From Serratia sp. FDAARGOS_506 (GTDB lineage: Bacteria > Pseudomonadota > Gammaproteobacteria > Enterobacterales > Enterobacteriaceae): a stretch of DNA of 64,000 nucleotides. Below, piece after piece: positions 1 through 8,469 of this stretch; the first letter of the stretch is position 1, and every line of letters starts with the position of its first letter. The stretch spans positions 2,046,001 to 2,110,000 of the forward strand of contig NZ_CP033831.1 in the NCBI RefSeq assembly GCF_003812745.1, given 5' to 3'. Position numbers and translations under genes: made by a program. The notes beneath the pieces were generated by a model. That model saw only the letters and a program-made list of their open reading frames with translations, was not told the DNA's origin and ran no database searches.

Positions 1-57
1 CTGGCGAGCCACCTCTTGCCGCCGGGATGCAGCTCCAACTATTTAGGGTAGAAATAA

Positions 58-1185
58 TCATTCGACGCGAAACGCCTCTTCGATCATCCGTTGCCGCTGT
101 GCCGGCGCATAATCGATCCAGGAATTCTTGCTGTTGGATTTCTCCAGCGCAACCGCCAATTCCTGGCCGGATATCGGTAAATCGCCCTGCCAGAACGGCG
201 CGATGGCGTGGCGGGTGATGAAGTCGCTCAGGTAGCTCTCCGGGCTGCCCTGCCAGTGCGGGTACAGGCGCGCGGCCAGCTCGGCCATCAGCGCACGTTG
301 CTGCGGCTGTTCGCTGCTTTCCAGCAGAGCGAGGAACGGCAGCAGCAGGCGGCCGCAGACCTGGCCGTGGTGGTAGTCGCGTAGCGCGCCGATCTCGCCG
401 GCGATGCCGTGAATGACCCCCAGCCCGGCGGCGCTCAGCGTCAGTCCCCCAAGGTACGAAGCTTGCATAATCGCCTCGCGCGCCGCGTCGCTGCGGTTGA
501 GCGCTGGCCATGCCTCAAGGAAGTGGCGGATGCCGCTCAGCGACATGTCGCGCGTCATGGCGCTGGCCGTTTTCGACAGGTAGGCCTCGAACAGATGGGT
601 GAAGGCGTCTATGGCGCAGTAGGCCAGCACCTTGTCCGGTGCGCCCGCCAGCAGCTGCGGATCGAGAATGGCGGTGTGCGGCACGAAGTTATTGTGGCGC
701 AGCGAAGCCTTCACTTTGCTGACCTGGGTGTCGGTGATCACCGCGTTTTGCGTCACCTCGCTGCCGGTGCCGGCGGTGGTAGGAATGGCGATCAGCGGCA
801 GGGTGGCGCCGCTGATTTTGCTGTCACCGACCTTTTCCATATAGCGCAGCGTCGGCAGCGGATGTTCCACCAGCGCAGAGAACGCCTTGGCGGCGTCCAG
901 CACGCTGCCGCCGCCGATGGCCACCACGCGCCGCGCCCGGCCGCGCCAGCGCGCCACCCAGGCGTCTATTTCCTGCGGCGACGCTTCGTGGCTGACGATC
1001 TCGGTGCCGATGAGCAGCGGCGTAAGCGCTTCGTGCAGGCCGGCGTACACCGGGCCGTTGAGAAAAGATCGGCAGCTGAACAGCAGCGTCGGCTGCGGAT
1101 CGGCAAGCAGCAGCGGCGGTAGCTGCTGGATGCTGCCGTGGCCGAACCAGGTCTGGCGGTTGGCGATGATGTGGCTGACGGACAT
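58..1185 (-). CDS. Iron-containing alcohol dehydrogenase family protein
   Basis: The 375-residue protein belongs to the group III (iron-dependent) alcohol dehydrogenases, which reduce or oxidise aldehydes and alcohols with NAD(P). The nucleotide-binding signature GGGSVLDAAK is at residues 91-100, followed by PTTAGTGSE, then the metal-ligand stretches AIDAFTHLFEAY and GVIHGIAGEIG with a downstream YHHG. The chosen start at 1185 has AAGGAG upstream (1189-1196 region); an upstream in-frame ATG would add 29 arginine-rich residues unlike the family. It diverges from a LuxR-type regulator at 1415, suggesting joint control and possibly aldehyde clearance from the FAD oxidoreductase at 2275. The true substrate cannot be read from the sequence. 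Confidence 0.85.
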   Translation of the reverse strand: MSVSHIIANRQTWFGHGSIQQLPPLLLADPQPTLLFSCRSFLNGPVYAGLHEALTPLLIGTEIVSHEASPQEIDAWVARWRGRARRVVAIGGGSVLDAAKAFSALVEHPLPTLRYMEKVGDSKISGATLPLIAIPTTAGTGSEVTQNAVITDTQVSKVKASLRHNNFVPHTAILDPQLLAGAPDKVLAYCAIDAFTHLFEAYLSKTASAMTRDMSLSGIRHFLEAWPALNRSDAAREAIMQASYLGGLTLSAAGLGVIHGIAGEIGALRDYHHGQVCGRLLLPFLALLESSEQPQQRALMAELAARLYPHWQGSPESYLSDFITRHAIAPFWQGDLPISGQELAVALEKSNSKNSWIDYAPAQRQRMIEEAFRVE

Positions 1186-1282
1186 GAGGTCTCCTTGACG
1201 GCGTTGCAGGTCGCGATGCCACAGCATAAGCCAGCGGGCGCGGAGCGGCCACCGCTTTCCCCGCAGCGGCAACTTGTGAGTT

Positions 1283-1297
1283 GTTTAACATGTAAAC
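1283..1297. promoter_or_regulatory. Inverted repeat in the divergent ADH/LuxR promoter region
   Basis: The gap between the divergent alcohol dehydrogenase and LuxR-type genes holds a GTTTA-N5-TAAAC dyad (1283-1287 and 1293-1297). It could be an operator for either gene. It does not resemble the GTCC/GGAC dyads seen at the other LuxR-linked promoters, so its binding protein is unknown. Confidence 0.3.
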
Positions 1298-1414
1298 GAT
1301 CGCGTTCTTGCATTTCGGCGCGCCGGATGCTTTTTTTAACAGTACTGGCTGCCATGCGGCCAACCCCATCCGAAATCGGTAGATTGTTAATGTATTAATA
1401 ATGGCGAGGCGGGT

Positions 1415-2173
1415 ATGGATATTCAGGTTGAACGCTTGTCTGCGGTGATCGATGCGGTGGCCAGCCCGCGCTTTTATCCCAGCCTGTTGAACTGGCTGGA
1501 AGGGTTTTTCGCCTTCGACAACGCCATCGTCTATGCCTTCGAACGCGGCCGGCCGCCGCGCTGCCTGATCAAAACCGAACGGGAAAACAGCGATGCGGTT
1601 AACCAAATCTACCAACAGGGCGCCTATCTGCAGGATCCGTTTTACCGCGCGCTGAATGACGGCGGCGAAGGCGAGGTGCTCACGTTGCGCCAGCTGGCGC
1701 CCTGCGGGTTTTATCACAGCGACTATTACCGTAATTTTTATCGCAAGACCGGCTGGCACGACGAGGCCGGCGTGCTGCTGCAGTTGACGCCGGAGCGCGG
1801 GCTGGGGGTGTTCTTCGGCTCGGCGTGCCGCACGGTGGCGGTGCGCTACCCGCAGCGGGCGGATCTGCGCAGCGCGCTGACGCTGGTGAAAAGCGTGGCA
1901 CGGCTGCATGGCGAAGTGGTGGCGGCACCGGCCGAGGCCGACACGGGGAACGACGATGGCGCGCAGGCGCGTTATCTGTTGACGCCGCGCGAGCGCGAGA
2001 TCGTCGATCTGATCCTCGCCGGTTGCGGTTCGCAGCAGATTGCCGACCGGCTGTTCATCAGCCTCGGCACGGTAAAAAATCACCGCAAGAACATCTATGG
2101 CAAGCTGAACATCGGCTCACAGGCCGAACTGTTCAGCCTGTTGCTGACCGCCCCGCAGCGCCGCAGCGCGTGA
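1415..2173 (+). CDS. LuxR-type transcriptional regulator
   Basis: This 252-residue protein has a C-terminal LuxR/NarL-type DNA-binding domain (about residues 185-245; LTPREREIVDLILAG, then the helix-turn-helix ending ISLGTVKNHRKNIYGKL). The N-terminal part (DPFYRAL, a YYRNFYRKTGW stretch) resembles a small-molecule sensing domain rather than a phosphorylated receiver: no receiver-type aspartate pocket is evident. The N-terminal layout is shared with the regulator at 7340-7987, so the two look like paralogues. It lies just upstream of the FAD oxidoreductase, and a perfect dyad at 2195-2210 between them is its most likely binding site. The inducer is unknown. Confidence 0.8.
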   Translation: MDIQVERLSAVIDAVASPRFYPSLLNWLEGFFAFDNAIVYAFERGRPPRCLIKTERENSDAVNQIYQQGAYLQDPFYRALNDGGEGEVLTLRQLAPCGFYHSDYYRNFYRKTGWHDEAGVLLQLTPERGLGVFFGSACRTVAVRYPQRADLRSALTLVKSVARLHGEVVAAPAEADTGNDDGAQARYLLTPREREIVDLILAGCGSQQIADRLFISLGTVKNHRKNIYGKLNIGSQAELFSLLLTAPQRRSA

Positions 2174-2194
2174 ATGTTAATTTTTTGTAGCGAA

Positions 2195-2239
2195 TGTCCC
2201 TAAGGGGACATAGCGGCACGGCTGCCGGCTCCCGATAAT
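2195..2239 (+). promoter_or_regulatory. Candidate LuxR-type operator and promoter of the FAD oxidoreductase gene
   Basis: A perfect dyad TGTCCC-TAAG-GGGACA (2195-2210) is followed by ATAGC and, 31-32 bp from its centre, by a -10-like GATAAT (2234-2239). There is no good -35 box, which fits activation from a site near -42. The GTCC...TAAG...GGAC core and trailing ATAG match the two dyads at 8311 and 11372. Confidence 0.55.
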
Positions 2240-2274
2240 CCGATGTCATGGCATAGGCAATCGGGAGTGCGGCA

Positions 2275-3576
2275 GTGAACAACGAAATCGAGTCCTTAAC
2301 CTACTACGCGGCGACCAAAAAATACGATCTGCGCTTCCCGACGCTGGAAGAGGATCTGGACGTCGACGTGGTGATCATCGGCGGCGGCTTCTCCGGCATC
2401 AACACCGCGCTGGAGCTGGCGGAGAAGGGCATCACCAACATCGCCATTCTCGAAGGCCGCTATCTGGGCTACGGCGGCACCGGGCGCAACGGCGGTCAGG
2501 TGATGGCCGGCATTGGCCACGATCTGGAGAAGATCAAGCGCCACGTTGGCCCGGCCGGGCTGGAAACCATCTTCAAAATCAGCAACCTTGGCGCCGGTAT
2601 TATCCGCGAGCGCATCAAAAAATATGACATCGACGCCGACTTCTGCTTCGGCTACGGCTATCTCGGCAGCAACGCGCGCCAGGAGAAGACCCTGCGCGGC
2701 TGGCTGAAGGAGTTCAAGGCGGTAGCGCCACAGGAGGAGATTGAGCTCTACACCGGGGCGGAGGTGAAGCAGGTGGTGGGCTCCGACGCATACACCTGCG
2801 CGCTGAAACACATGGGCGGCGGCCACGTGCACTCGCTCAACCTGCTGCTGGGCGAGGCCAAGGCGCTGAGCGGCTACGGGGTGAAAATCTTCGAGAACAG
2901 CAGCGTGCTCAACGTGGAGTATGGCCCGCGCATCACGGTGCGCACCGCCATGGGCTCGGTGCGTGCCAACAAGATGCTGTGGGCCTGCAACGGCTTCCTC
3001 AACGGCATGGAGCCGCAGATCTACCGCAAGACCATCAATACCTACGCCTTCCAGCTGGCCACCGAGCCGCTGTCTGACGAACTGATCCGCCAGATCAGCC
3101 CGATCCGCGGCGCCTACAGCGACATCCGCCCGGTGATCGACTATTACCGGGTGACCAACGAAAACCGGCTGCTGTTCGGCAGTGCCACCCGATTGATCGA
3201 ATATTTCCCGTCGGATCTCAAGGCCTGGAACCGCAACCTGATGCTGAAGGTGTTCCCGTACCTGAAAGACGTGAAGATCGATCTGGCCTGGGGCGGCCCG
3301 CTGTGCTGCAGCGCCAACCTGTTCCCGCAGATCGGCACGCTGCCGGATCGCGACAACGTGTTTTACGTGCAGGGCTACTCAGGCTTCGGCGTAACGCCGA
3401 GCCACATCGTGTGCAAGGTGCTGGCGGAGGGCATGAGCGAAGGATCCGATCGTTACGATCTGATGAGCTCGATCCCGCACGTCAACATTTTCGGCAAGGA
3501 CAAGCTGCGGCGGGTGATGACCACCGCCGGTAAGGTTTGGCACCAGACATCCGGCTACTGGAAAGGCCGCCGTTAA
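2275..3576 (+). CDS. FAD-dependent oxidoreductase, PuuB-like
   Basis: This 433-residue protein belongs to the DAO family of FAD oxidoreductases and resembles gamma-glutamylputrescine oxidase (PuuB), which oxidatively deaminates an amine to an aldehyde. The dinucleotide-binding motif VVIIGGGFSG is near residues 33-41, followed by the GRNGGQ segment; near the C-terminus lies YVQGYSGFGVTPSH, typical of the FAD-binding end of the family. The start is a GTG with GGGAG eight bases upstream (2263-2267). A cupin gene follows after 18 bp. The pairing with a cupin, a LuxR-type regulator and an alcohol/aldehyde dehydrogenase suggests catabolism of an amine, but the substrate is not defined by sequence. 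Confidence 0.8.
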   Translation: MNNEIESLTYYAATKKYDLRFPTLEEDLDVDVVIIGGGFSGINTALELAEKGITNIAILEGRYLGYGGTGRNGGQVMAGIGHDLEKIKRHVGPAGLETIFKISNLGAGIIRERIKKYDIDADFCFGYGYLGSNARQEKTLRGWLKEFKAVAPQEEIELYTGAEVKQVVGSDAYTCALKHMGGGHVHSLNLLLGEAKALSGYGVKIFENSSVLNVEYGPRITVRTAMGSVRANKMLWACNGFLNGMEPQIYRKTINTYAFQLATEPLSDELIRQISPIRGAYSDIRPVIDYYRVTNENRLLFGSATRLIEYFPSDLKAWNRNLMLKVFPYLKDVKIDLAWGGPLCCSANLFPQIGTLPDRDNVFYVQGYSGFGVTPSHIVCKVLAEGMSEGSDRYDLMSSIPHVNIFGKDKLRRVMTTAGKVWHQTSGYWKGRR

Positions 3577-3594
3577 CCCTCAGAGGAGAATGAC

Positions 3595-3960
3595 ATGAAA
3601 CCGTTACTGCTTAAACAACCGCTGCCGGAACTGCTGGAGATCGGTAGCGTCAGCAACCTGGGCGCCACGGTGATCGCCGGCACGCCGACCGTCGGCGTGG
3701 CCAGCATCTTCGGCGAACCGACCGACAATCTGAACTGCGGCGTGTTCAGTTGCACTCGCGGCAGCTTCGTGATGGAGTATCCGTTCGCCGAGCACGCCAC
3801 GGTGTGGGAAGGCAGCGCCACCCTGACCAACGAACGCACCGGCGAATCGGTGCAGTATCAGGCCGGCGACTCCTGGTTCGTCGAGAAGGGCACCCCGGTG
3901 CGCTGGGATATCACCTCGGATCGCTTCGTCAAACACTACCTCGCCATCGTCGAAGGCTGA
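3595..3960 (+). CDS. Cupin domain protein (DUF861/cupin_3)
   Basis: A 121-residue single-domain cupin. The segment FAEHATVWEGSATLTNE and the later GDSWFVEKGTPVRWDI are the two cupin-motif strands of the DUF861 type. The start follows GAGGAGAA and lies 18 bp behind the FAD oxidoreductase, so the two are probably one transcript. Cupins of this type often sit beside PuuB-like oxidases, but their reaction is generally unknown. Confidence 0.8.
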   Translation: MKPLLLKQPLPELLEIGSVSNLGATVIAGTPTVGVASIFGEPTDNLNCGVFSCTRGSFVMEYPFAEHATVWEGSATLTNERTGESVQYQAGDSWFVEKGTPVRWDITSDRFVKHYLAIVEG

Positions 3961-3971
3961 CGCCGTCATGC

Positions 3972-3993
3972 CCCCCTCGGCCCGCTGAGGGGG
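3972..3993. terminator. Hairpin between convergent genes
   Basis: CCCCCTC (3972-3978) pairs with GAGGGGG (3987-3993) between the cupin gene and the convergent alpha/beta hydrolase gene. It lacks a clear T-run on either strand, so termination is inferred from position. Confidence 0.45.
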
Positions 3994-3999
3994 AGCGCC

Positions 4000-4806
4000 T
4001 TAGCCTAACGCCCGCGCAATAAACTCGGTCACCCGCTTGAGGATCTGATCCTTATTGGTTTCGTTAAAGCTCTCGTGCCGCCCGCCTGCATTGATCATTC
4101 GTTCGAAATCGTCACCGCGCAGACGATCGAGCGCGGTTTGCGTTTCGCTCATCAGCACCAGCCGATCGTCGTCGCCGTGGATCCACAGCGTGGGCAGCGC
4201 GCCGAAGCCCGGCCCGGCGTTGATGGCGGTGAGGATCCGTTGCATGGCGCGCAGCGTGGGGCGCTTGAACGGCCCGTGCCACACCAGCGGATCTTCCTGA
4301 TACGCCGCGCCGACCGCGGGATCGCGCGCCAGGGTAGCGGTATCCAGCGGTGCGTCGGGGATCGTCGGCAGTTCGGCCAGATCGGAGATCGCCGTTCTGT
4401 CGCCGAGCAGCGGGCCGGACAGCACCAGCGCGCGCACCTCCTCGCCATGGCGCTGCACGTAGCGGGTGGCGATCATGCCGCCCATCGAGTGGCCGATCAC
4501 CACCAGCGGCAAGGTGGGGTATTGCTGCCGGAGATGCGCGACCACGCGCTGCACGTCGTCGACCACGGCGTCATAGTCCTCGATCAGCACGCGTTCGCCC
4601 TGCGACAGGCCGTGGCCGAGATGGTCGGGGCCGAACACCCGCGCGCCCTGTGCCTGTAGCGTGCGCGCCACGTATTGATAGCGGCCGAGATGCTCGCCGT
4701 AGCCGTGCACCAGCAGCGCCAGATAGCGCGGTTTGTCGTTTCCCCAGTCGTGCACGGCGATGTCGCCGTGACGGCCTTTGATAAAGCTGACGGTTTGTTC
4801 GGACAT
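4000..4806 (-). CDS. Alpha/beta hydrolase, monoacylglycerol lipase/lysophospholipase-like
   Basis: This 268-residue protein has the alpha/beta hydrolase triad pattern: nucleophile elbow GHSMG (Ser107), the acid in WIHGDDDRLV, and the histidine in GGRHESFNE. The LLVHGYGEHLGRY oxyanion-loop segment near residue 31 is typical of the monoglyceride lipase/lysophospholipase family. No signal peptide is visible, so it is probably cytoplasmic. It runs in the same direction as the amidohydrolase and transporter genes upstream (6015 and 7199) but is separated by about 100 bp, so co-transcription is possible and not certain. Confidence 0.8.
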   Translation of the reverse strand: MSEQTVSFIKGRHGDIAVHDWGNDKPRYLALLVHGYGEHLGRYQYVARTLQAQGARVFGPDHLGHGLSQGERVLIEDYDAVVDDVQRVVAHLRQQYPTLPLVVIGHSMGGMIATRYVQRHGEEVRALVLSGPLLGDRTAISDLAELPTIPDAPLDTATLARDPAVGAAYQEDPLVWHGPFKRPTLRAMQRILTAINAGPGFGALPTLWIHGDDDRLVLMSETQTALDRLRGDDFERMINAGGRHESFNETNKDQILKRVTEFIARALG

Positions 4807-4902
4807 CTTATTGTTCTCATGGTGGTAGGGTTGCCCTTCAGCGTAGCGGCTGGCGGCGAGGTTGTCAGGGGCGCCGGGTGCGGCGCCCGCAAGAGAGGGG
4901 GA

Positions 4903-6015
4903 TTACAGGCCGAACTGGCGCGCCAGCTCGTCGAGCGCTTCACGCTGGAAGCGGTTGAAGGCGTCGCGCGGCTGCTGTTGCTGGATGAACGCCAGCAGCG
5001 GATCCTGCACTTCAGTGCGCACGCCGCTCAGCTGTTCCATCACCGCCAGCCCGCAAAACGGCACGTAGGATTCGGCGTAGCCGCCTTCGTGCACCATCAC
5101 CAGCTTGCCGCCGCACAGTCGGTCAGCGGCGTCTTGCACCAGCGCGGTCATGGCGCGGAAGCTGTCGCTGTGCAGCTGCATGCGCGCCAGCGGATCGAGG
5201 GCGTTGGCGTCGTAGCCGCAGGCGACGATGATCAGCTCCGGCTCGAATTTTTCCAGCGCCGGGATGATGATGCGCCGCATGGCGTGCAGGTAGCCGTCGT
5301 CGCCGGCGCCGGCCAGCATCGGTACGTTAACGTTGCAGCCCGCCCCGGCGCCTTCGCCGCGATCCCGTTCGCCGGAATAGCCTGCCGGGAAGCAGCCGTC
5401 CTGATGCAGCGACAGCGTCAGCACGTCGCCGCGCTGCCAATAGATATGCTGGGTGCCGTTGCCGTGGTGTACGTCCCAGTCGAGCACCGCCACCTTGCCG
5501 AGGCCATGGCGGGCCTTGGCGCGCTCGATGGCAATGGGAATGTTGGCCAGGAAGCAGAAGCCCATCGATTGATCCGGCAGGCAGTGGTGGCCCGGCGGGC
5601 GCGACAGCGCATAGGCGTTATCCAGCTCGCCCTGCAGCACCGCCTCCACCGCCGCGCAGGCCAGCCCGGCTGAGAGTTTGGCGATCTCATAGCTGCCCGG
5701 CCCCAGCGGCGCTTCTTCCCCCAGCAGGCCGCCGCCACTGTCGCTCACCTGTTTGAAACGCTGCAGGTAGTGTGCGGGGTGGATGCGCAGCAGGTCTTCT
5801 TCCGCCGCCGGTTCGGCGCTCAATAGGGTAAGCTGGCGCGACAGGCCGGACACGTCCATCAGGTTCTTCATGCGCCGTTTGGTTTCCGGCGATTCGGCGT
5901 GGCCGGCACCCGAAGGCGGTTGTACCCAACCGCCGACCGGCAGGGTGGTGGCGTGCAGGCCGGTGCTGTGCCAGAAACAGCGTTCATCAAACAAGAAACC
6001 GGTTGTTCTTTTCAC
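4903..6015 (-). CDS. Class II histone deacetylase-family amidohydrolase
   Basis: This 370-residue protein belongs to the zinc-dependent deacetylase superfamily (bacterial class II HDAC-like and acetylpolyamine amidohydrolases). Visible hallmarks are SRPPGHHC, the metal-binding WDVHHGNGTQ, a further CGYDAN stretch and the C-terminal HEGGYAE. Such enzymes remove acetyl groups from acetylated polyamines or other small N-acyl amines in bacteria. Its start overlaps the end of the upstream MFS gene by four bases (ATGA), so the two are translationally coupled. The cognate substrate may be what that transporter moves; this is inference. Confidence 0.85.
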   Translation of the reverse strand: MKRTTGFLFDERCFWHSTGLHATTLPVGGWVQPPSGAGHAESPETKRRMKNLMDVSGLSRQLTLLSAEPAAEEDLLRIHPAHYLQRFKQVSDSGGGLLGEEAPLGPGSYEIAKLSAGLACAAVEAVLQGELDNAYALSRPPGHHCLPDQSMGFCFLANIPIAIERAKARHGLGKVAVLDWDVHHGNGTQHIYWQRGDVLTLSLHQDGCFPAGYSGERDRGEGAGAGCNVNVPMLAGAGDDGYLHAMRRIIIPALEKFEPELIIVACGYDANALDPLARMQLHSDSFRAMTALVQDAADRLCGGKLVMVHEGGYAESYVPFCGLAVMEQLSGVRTEVQDPLLAFIQQQQPRDAFNRFQREALDELARQFGL

Positions 6016-7199
6016 CTTTCTCCTCCTGTTATACGGCGCGGTGCGCGCGGTGAAGCCAGCGAAATCAACAGCAGTGACAGCAGCGCGCAGCCCAGCGCGC
6101 CGAACAGCAAGGCGTTGAAACCGCCGGAAGATTCGATAAGAGAGCCGGCCAGCGTCGGGCCGATGGCCATGCCGCCGCCGATCACCAGGTTGATGCCGTT
6201 CATCAGCTTGCCGTCGTTATCCAGCCCGGCGACCCGCGCCAGAATGAACGGCAGCACGAAGGTCCAGGTGAATTTGAACAGCAGGGCGGCCAGGGCGAAA
6301 CGCAGCAGCAGCGGTTGGCCTGTCAGTAGCGCCACGCTGGTCAACAGCAAGGCGTACCCCAGCACGATCAGGCGTCCGCCGCCGAAGCGCGCGCCGATCA
6401 GCGCCGCTGCCCCCGCACCGACGATGCCGAGCAAGGTGGCGATGGCCAGCACCTGGCCGCTGTGGGCCGGCGACAGCCCGGCACCTGCGGCGATGCCGCC
6501 GATAAAGGTCCAGACCGCGCTCAGGCTGATGTAAAAGGTCAGCACCGCCAGCACGGCGCACAGCTTGCGCGCCAGCGAGGCGGCGGGGCCACTGCGGGCG
6601 GCGCGGGCGGCGGTGAAACCGTTGGGGAACGCCGGGATGAGCGGCAGGCAGCACAGCATGATGGCTGCCAAAATCAGGTAGACCGCCATCAGGCCGAAGT
6701 GCGCGAATAGCGGCGGCAGCACCAGCAGCCCGACTGCACCCAGCACCAGCTGGCCGAGCACCCAGAAGGCATAGACCCGGCTGGGATTGGCGGTGCCGGC
6801 GGCGCAGGTGATGCACAGGATCATCAAGGTGCCGCCTGCCAGCGAGGCGATGAAGCGCAGCGGCAGCAGTAGGGCGAAATCTTGCACCAGCGCCGAAGCC
6901 AGGTTGCCGGCGATAAACACCAACGCCGACAGCGTAGCGACCCGCCGCCAGTTGATGCGCCCGATCCACCACCACGCCGGCAGGGTGGCCAGGCTCATGG
7001 CGCCGAGTTCGGTGGAGAACAGGTGGCCGATCTGCGCCGGGCCGAGCTGCCACTGCGCGGCGAGCTGGGCGGCCACGGCGGGGGCGGTCATCAGAATGCC
7101 CGGCGCGATGGCGGCGAAGACGATAATGGCGGTCAGCAGCCGCGGCGGGCAGGGGAGCGCCGCGCCGACGGCGGGCGCGGAAACCGAATCACTGGACAT
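6012..7199 (-). CDS. MFS transporter
   Basis: A 395-residue, strongly hydrophobic protein with about twelve predicted membrane segments and major-facilitator character. The start at 7199 (MSSDSVS) is preferred because AAGG lies just upstream and the cytoplasmic N-tail then has normal length; an upstream in-frame ATG would add 26 residues of poor quality. It overlaps the deacetylase-like gene by four bases. The substrate is unknown; an acetylated amine or a related compound would fit the coupling. Confidence 0.75.
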   Translation of the reverse strand: MSSDSVSAPAVGAALPCPPRLLTAIIVFAAIAPGILMTAPAVAAQLAAQWQLGPAQIGHLFSTELGAMSLATLPAWWWIGRINWRRVATLSALVFIAGNLASALVQDFALLLPLRFIASLAGGTLMILCITCAAGTANPSRVYAFWVLGQLVLGAVGLLVLPPLFAHFGLMAVYLILAAIMLCCLPLIPAFPNGFTAARAARSGPAASLARKLCAVLAVLTFYISLSAVWTFIGGIAAGAGLSPAHSGQVLAIATLLGIVGAGAAALIGARFGGGRLIVLGYALLLTSVALLTGQPLLLRFALAALLFKFTWTFVLPFILARVAGLDNDGKLMNGINLVIGGGMAIGPTLAGSLIESSGGFNALLFGALGCALLSLLLISLASPRAPRRITGGER

Positions 7200-7339
7200 A
7201 AACCTTATTCCCCAAGCGTTAAGTGACGATGAAATATCCCGCCCGGCCCGATTGCGGGCAGGGGGAAGCCGCGCCATAAATGGCGAATACGTTCTGGCGT
7301 TATTTTCCGACCGCCGGCAGCGGCGGCCGTTATCGGGCG

Positions 7340-7987
7340 TTAACCGTGGGCGAGAAAGCCGCTGGCGACCAGTTCGGTGCGGTTCACCACGTCGGTTTTG
7401 GCAAAAATATTGCGCATATGGGTTTTCACCGTGGACAGCGAAATGCCCAGCTTCAGGGCGATGCGCTTATTGCTGGCGCCTTCGCGCACCATGTTGACGA
7501 TCTCTTGCTCTTTGGCGGTCAGCAGCTGCGCCTCGCCGTCGGGCAGCAGATCGCGCGTCGCCAGCTCGATCAGCGGCAGCACCGCGCGCAGGCGGCCGCG
7601 TTCCACTTCGGTAAACGGGGTGTCACGGATCAGCGATACCCCGGCGACGATGCGCTTGCGCTGGCGGATGAAGATCTCCGTCATGTCGCGCATGTCGTTC
7701 GGCAGCATAAAGTCGTGGTAATAGCGGCGGTTGCCGGCGATCGCCGCCGGGCTCATGCCGACCATGGTAATGTCCTGACGATGGAAATTGGCCGGCTGCA
7801 GCGGGTCTATCTGCTGGAAGTGGTTCAGGTACTGCTGATGCGTTTTATCGGGCATGCCATGCAAGATGTAGTGATCCGGCCGCAGGTCGCGATCGACCAG
7901 ATAGAACACCCCGGCGGACACCGGGATCAGGTGCGTGATGGTCGCCAAACAACTGTTGATAAAGGCATCGGATGCTGTGCTGTGCAT
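7340..7987 (-). CDS. LuxR-type transcriptional activator, MoaR candidate
   Basis: A 215-residue regulator with a C-terminal LuxR-type helix-turn-helix (LLTAKEQEIVNMVREGAS, then ISLSTVKTHMRNIFAKT). The N-terminal region (IDPLQPANF, YYHDFMLPNDM) is a probable ligand-sensing domain, paralogous in layout to the regulator at 1415. The start at 7987 is chosen because GGAGG lies ten bases upstream. The gene is divergent from the arylsulfatase and near the MoaE/MoaF-like genes. In Klebsiella the monoamine regulon is activated by MoaR, which also has a C-terminal HTH of this kind; equivalence is inferred from context. Its likely targets are the dyads at 8311 and 11372. Confidence 0.75.
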   Translation of the reverse strand: MHSTASDAFINSCLATITHLIPVSAGVFYLVDRDLRPDHYILHGMPDKTHQQYLNHFQQIDPLQPANFHRQDITMVGMSPAAIAGNRRYYHDFMLPNDMRDMTEIFIRQRKRIVAGVSLIRDTPFTEVERGRLRAVLPLIELATRDLLPDGEAQLLTAKEQEIVNMVREGASNKRIALKLGISLSTVKTHMRNIFAKTDVVNRTELVASGFLAHG

Positions 7988-8469
7988 GATTCGTGTTCCT
8001 CCCTTTATCATTCAATCTGGAGAAGGTTGGCGGTCAATATATGAACGATACAAGCATAGTTGTAGCAATTTGGCAACACAATAAAAACATATTAACAACG
8101 TGAGGCTGATTGCAATAAAACACATAAATAACAAGATGACACTGCATTAATCAGGGCTTTTCATGGCGGATTTATCGCGATTTTCATTAATAGGTTAATG
8201 AAATGGTTCACCGCTTTTCCCGCTGAATTTACAGCGCTTTTCAAGGCTTGCCCGGGTGAAGCCGCCTCCGCCCTGCGCGTGCTACAGCTGTCGTTGCCGC
8301 CGCCGCCTCTCGTTCTTAAGAACGATAGCCAGGCTTTTCCACCGCTTCCTACACTGCGAATTGAAGATAGCGCCAGGCGGCGCCAAACGTATAAGACGAA
8401 AAAATGATGACCTTTCTCGGGCTGAGGCGTCGGGTTGTTCAGTCCGCATGACCATACAGGGGACGGACG
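7988..8469. promoter_or_regulatory. Divergent intergenic region between the LuxR gene and atsA
   Basis: This 482-bp gene-free stretch is AT-rich from about 8030 to 8200, which probably holds the regulator's own promoter. It contains the atsA activator dyad at 8311-8324. A short open frame from 8198 has no ribosome site or recognisable product. Confidence 0.6.
8311..8355 (+). promoter_or_regulatory. atsA promoter with activator dyad
   Basis: A perfect dyad CGTTCTTAAGAACG (8311-8324) is followed by ATAGCCAGGCTTTTCC and a -10-like TACACT (8350-8355). The start of the dyad is exactly 39 bp before the -10, the same as at 11372. No -35 consensus is present, so a class II-like activator site centred near -44 is inferred. 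Confidence 0.7.

Noticed and set aside
1-57. Possible end of a gene at the left edge (plus-strand frame stopping at 51)
   Set aside because: Only 16 codons are visible with no recognisable feature, so no call is justified.
824-2083. A 419-residue minus-strand frame crossing the ADH/LuxR promoter region
   Set aside because: It overlaps two supported genes and its promoter region, and has shadow-type composition.
8198-8407. Small open frame upstream of atsA
   Set aside because: No ribosome site; it covers the activator dyad and promoter, which explain the sequence better.
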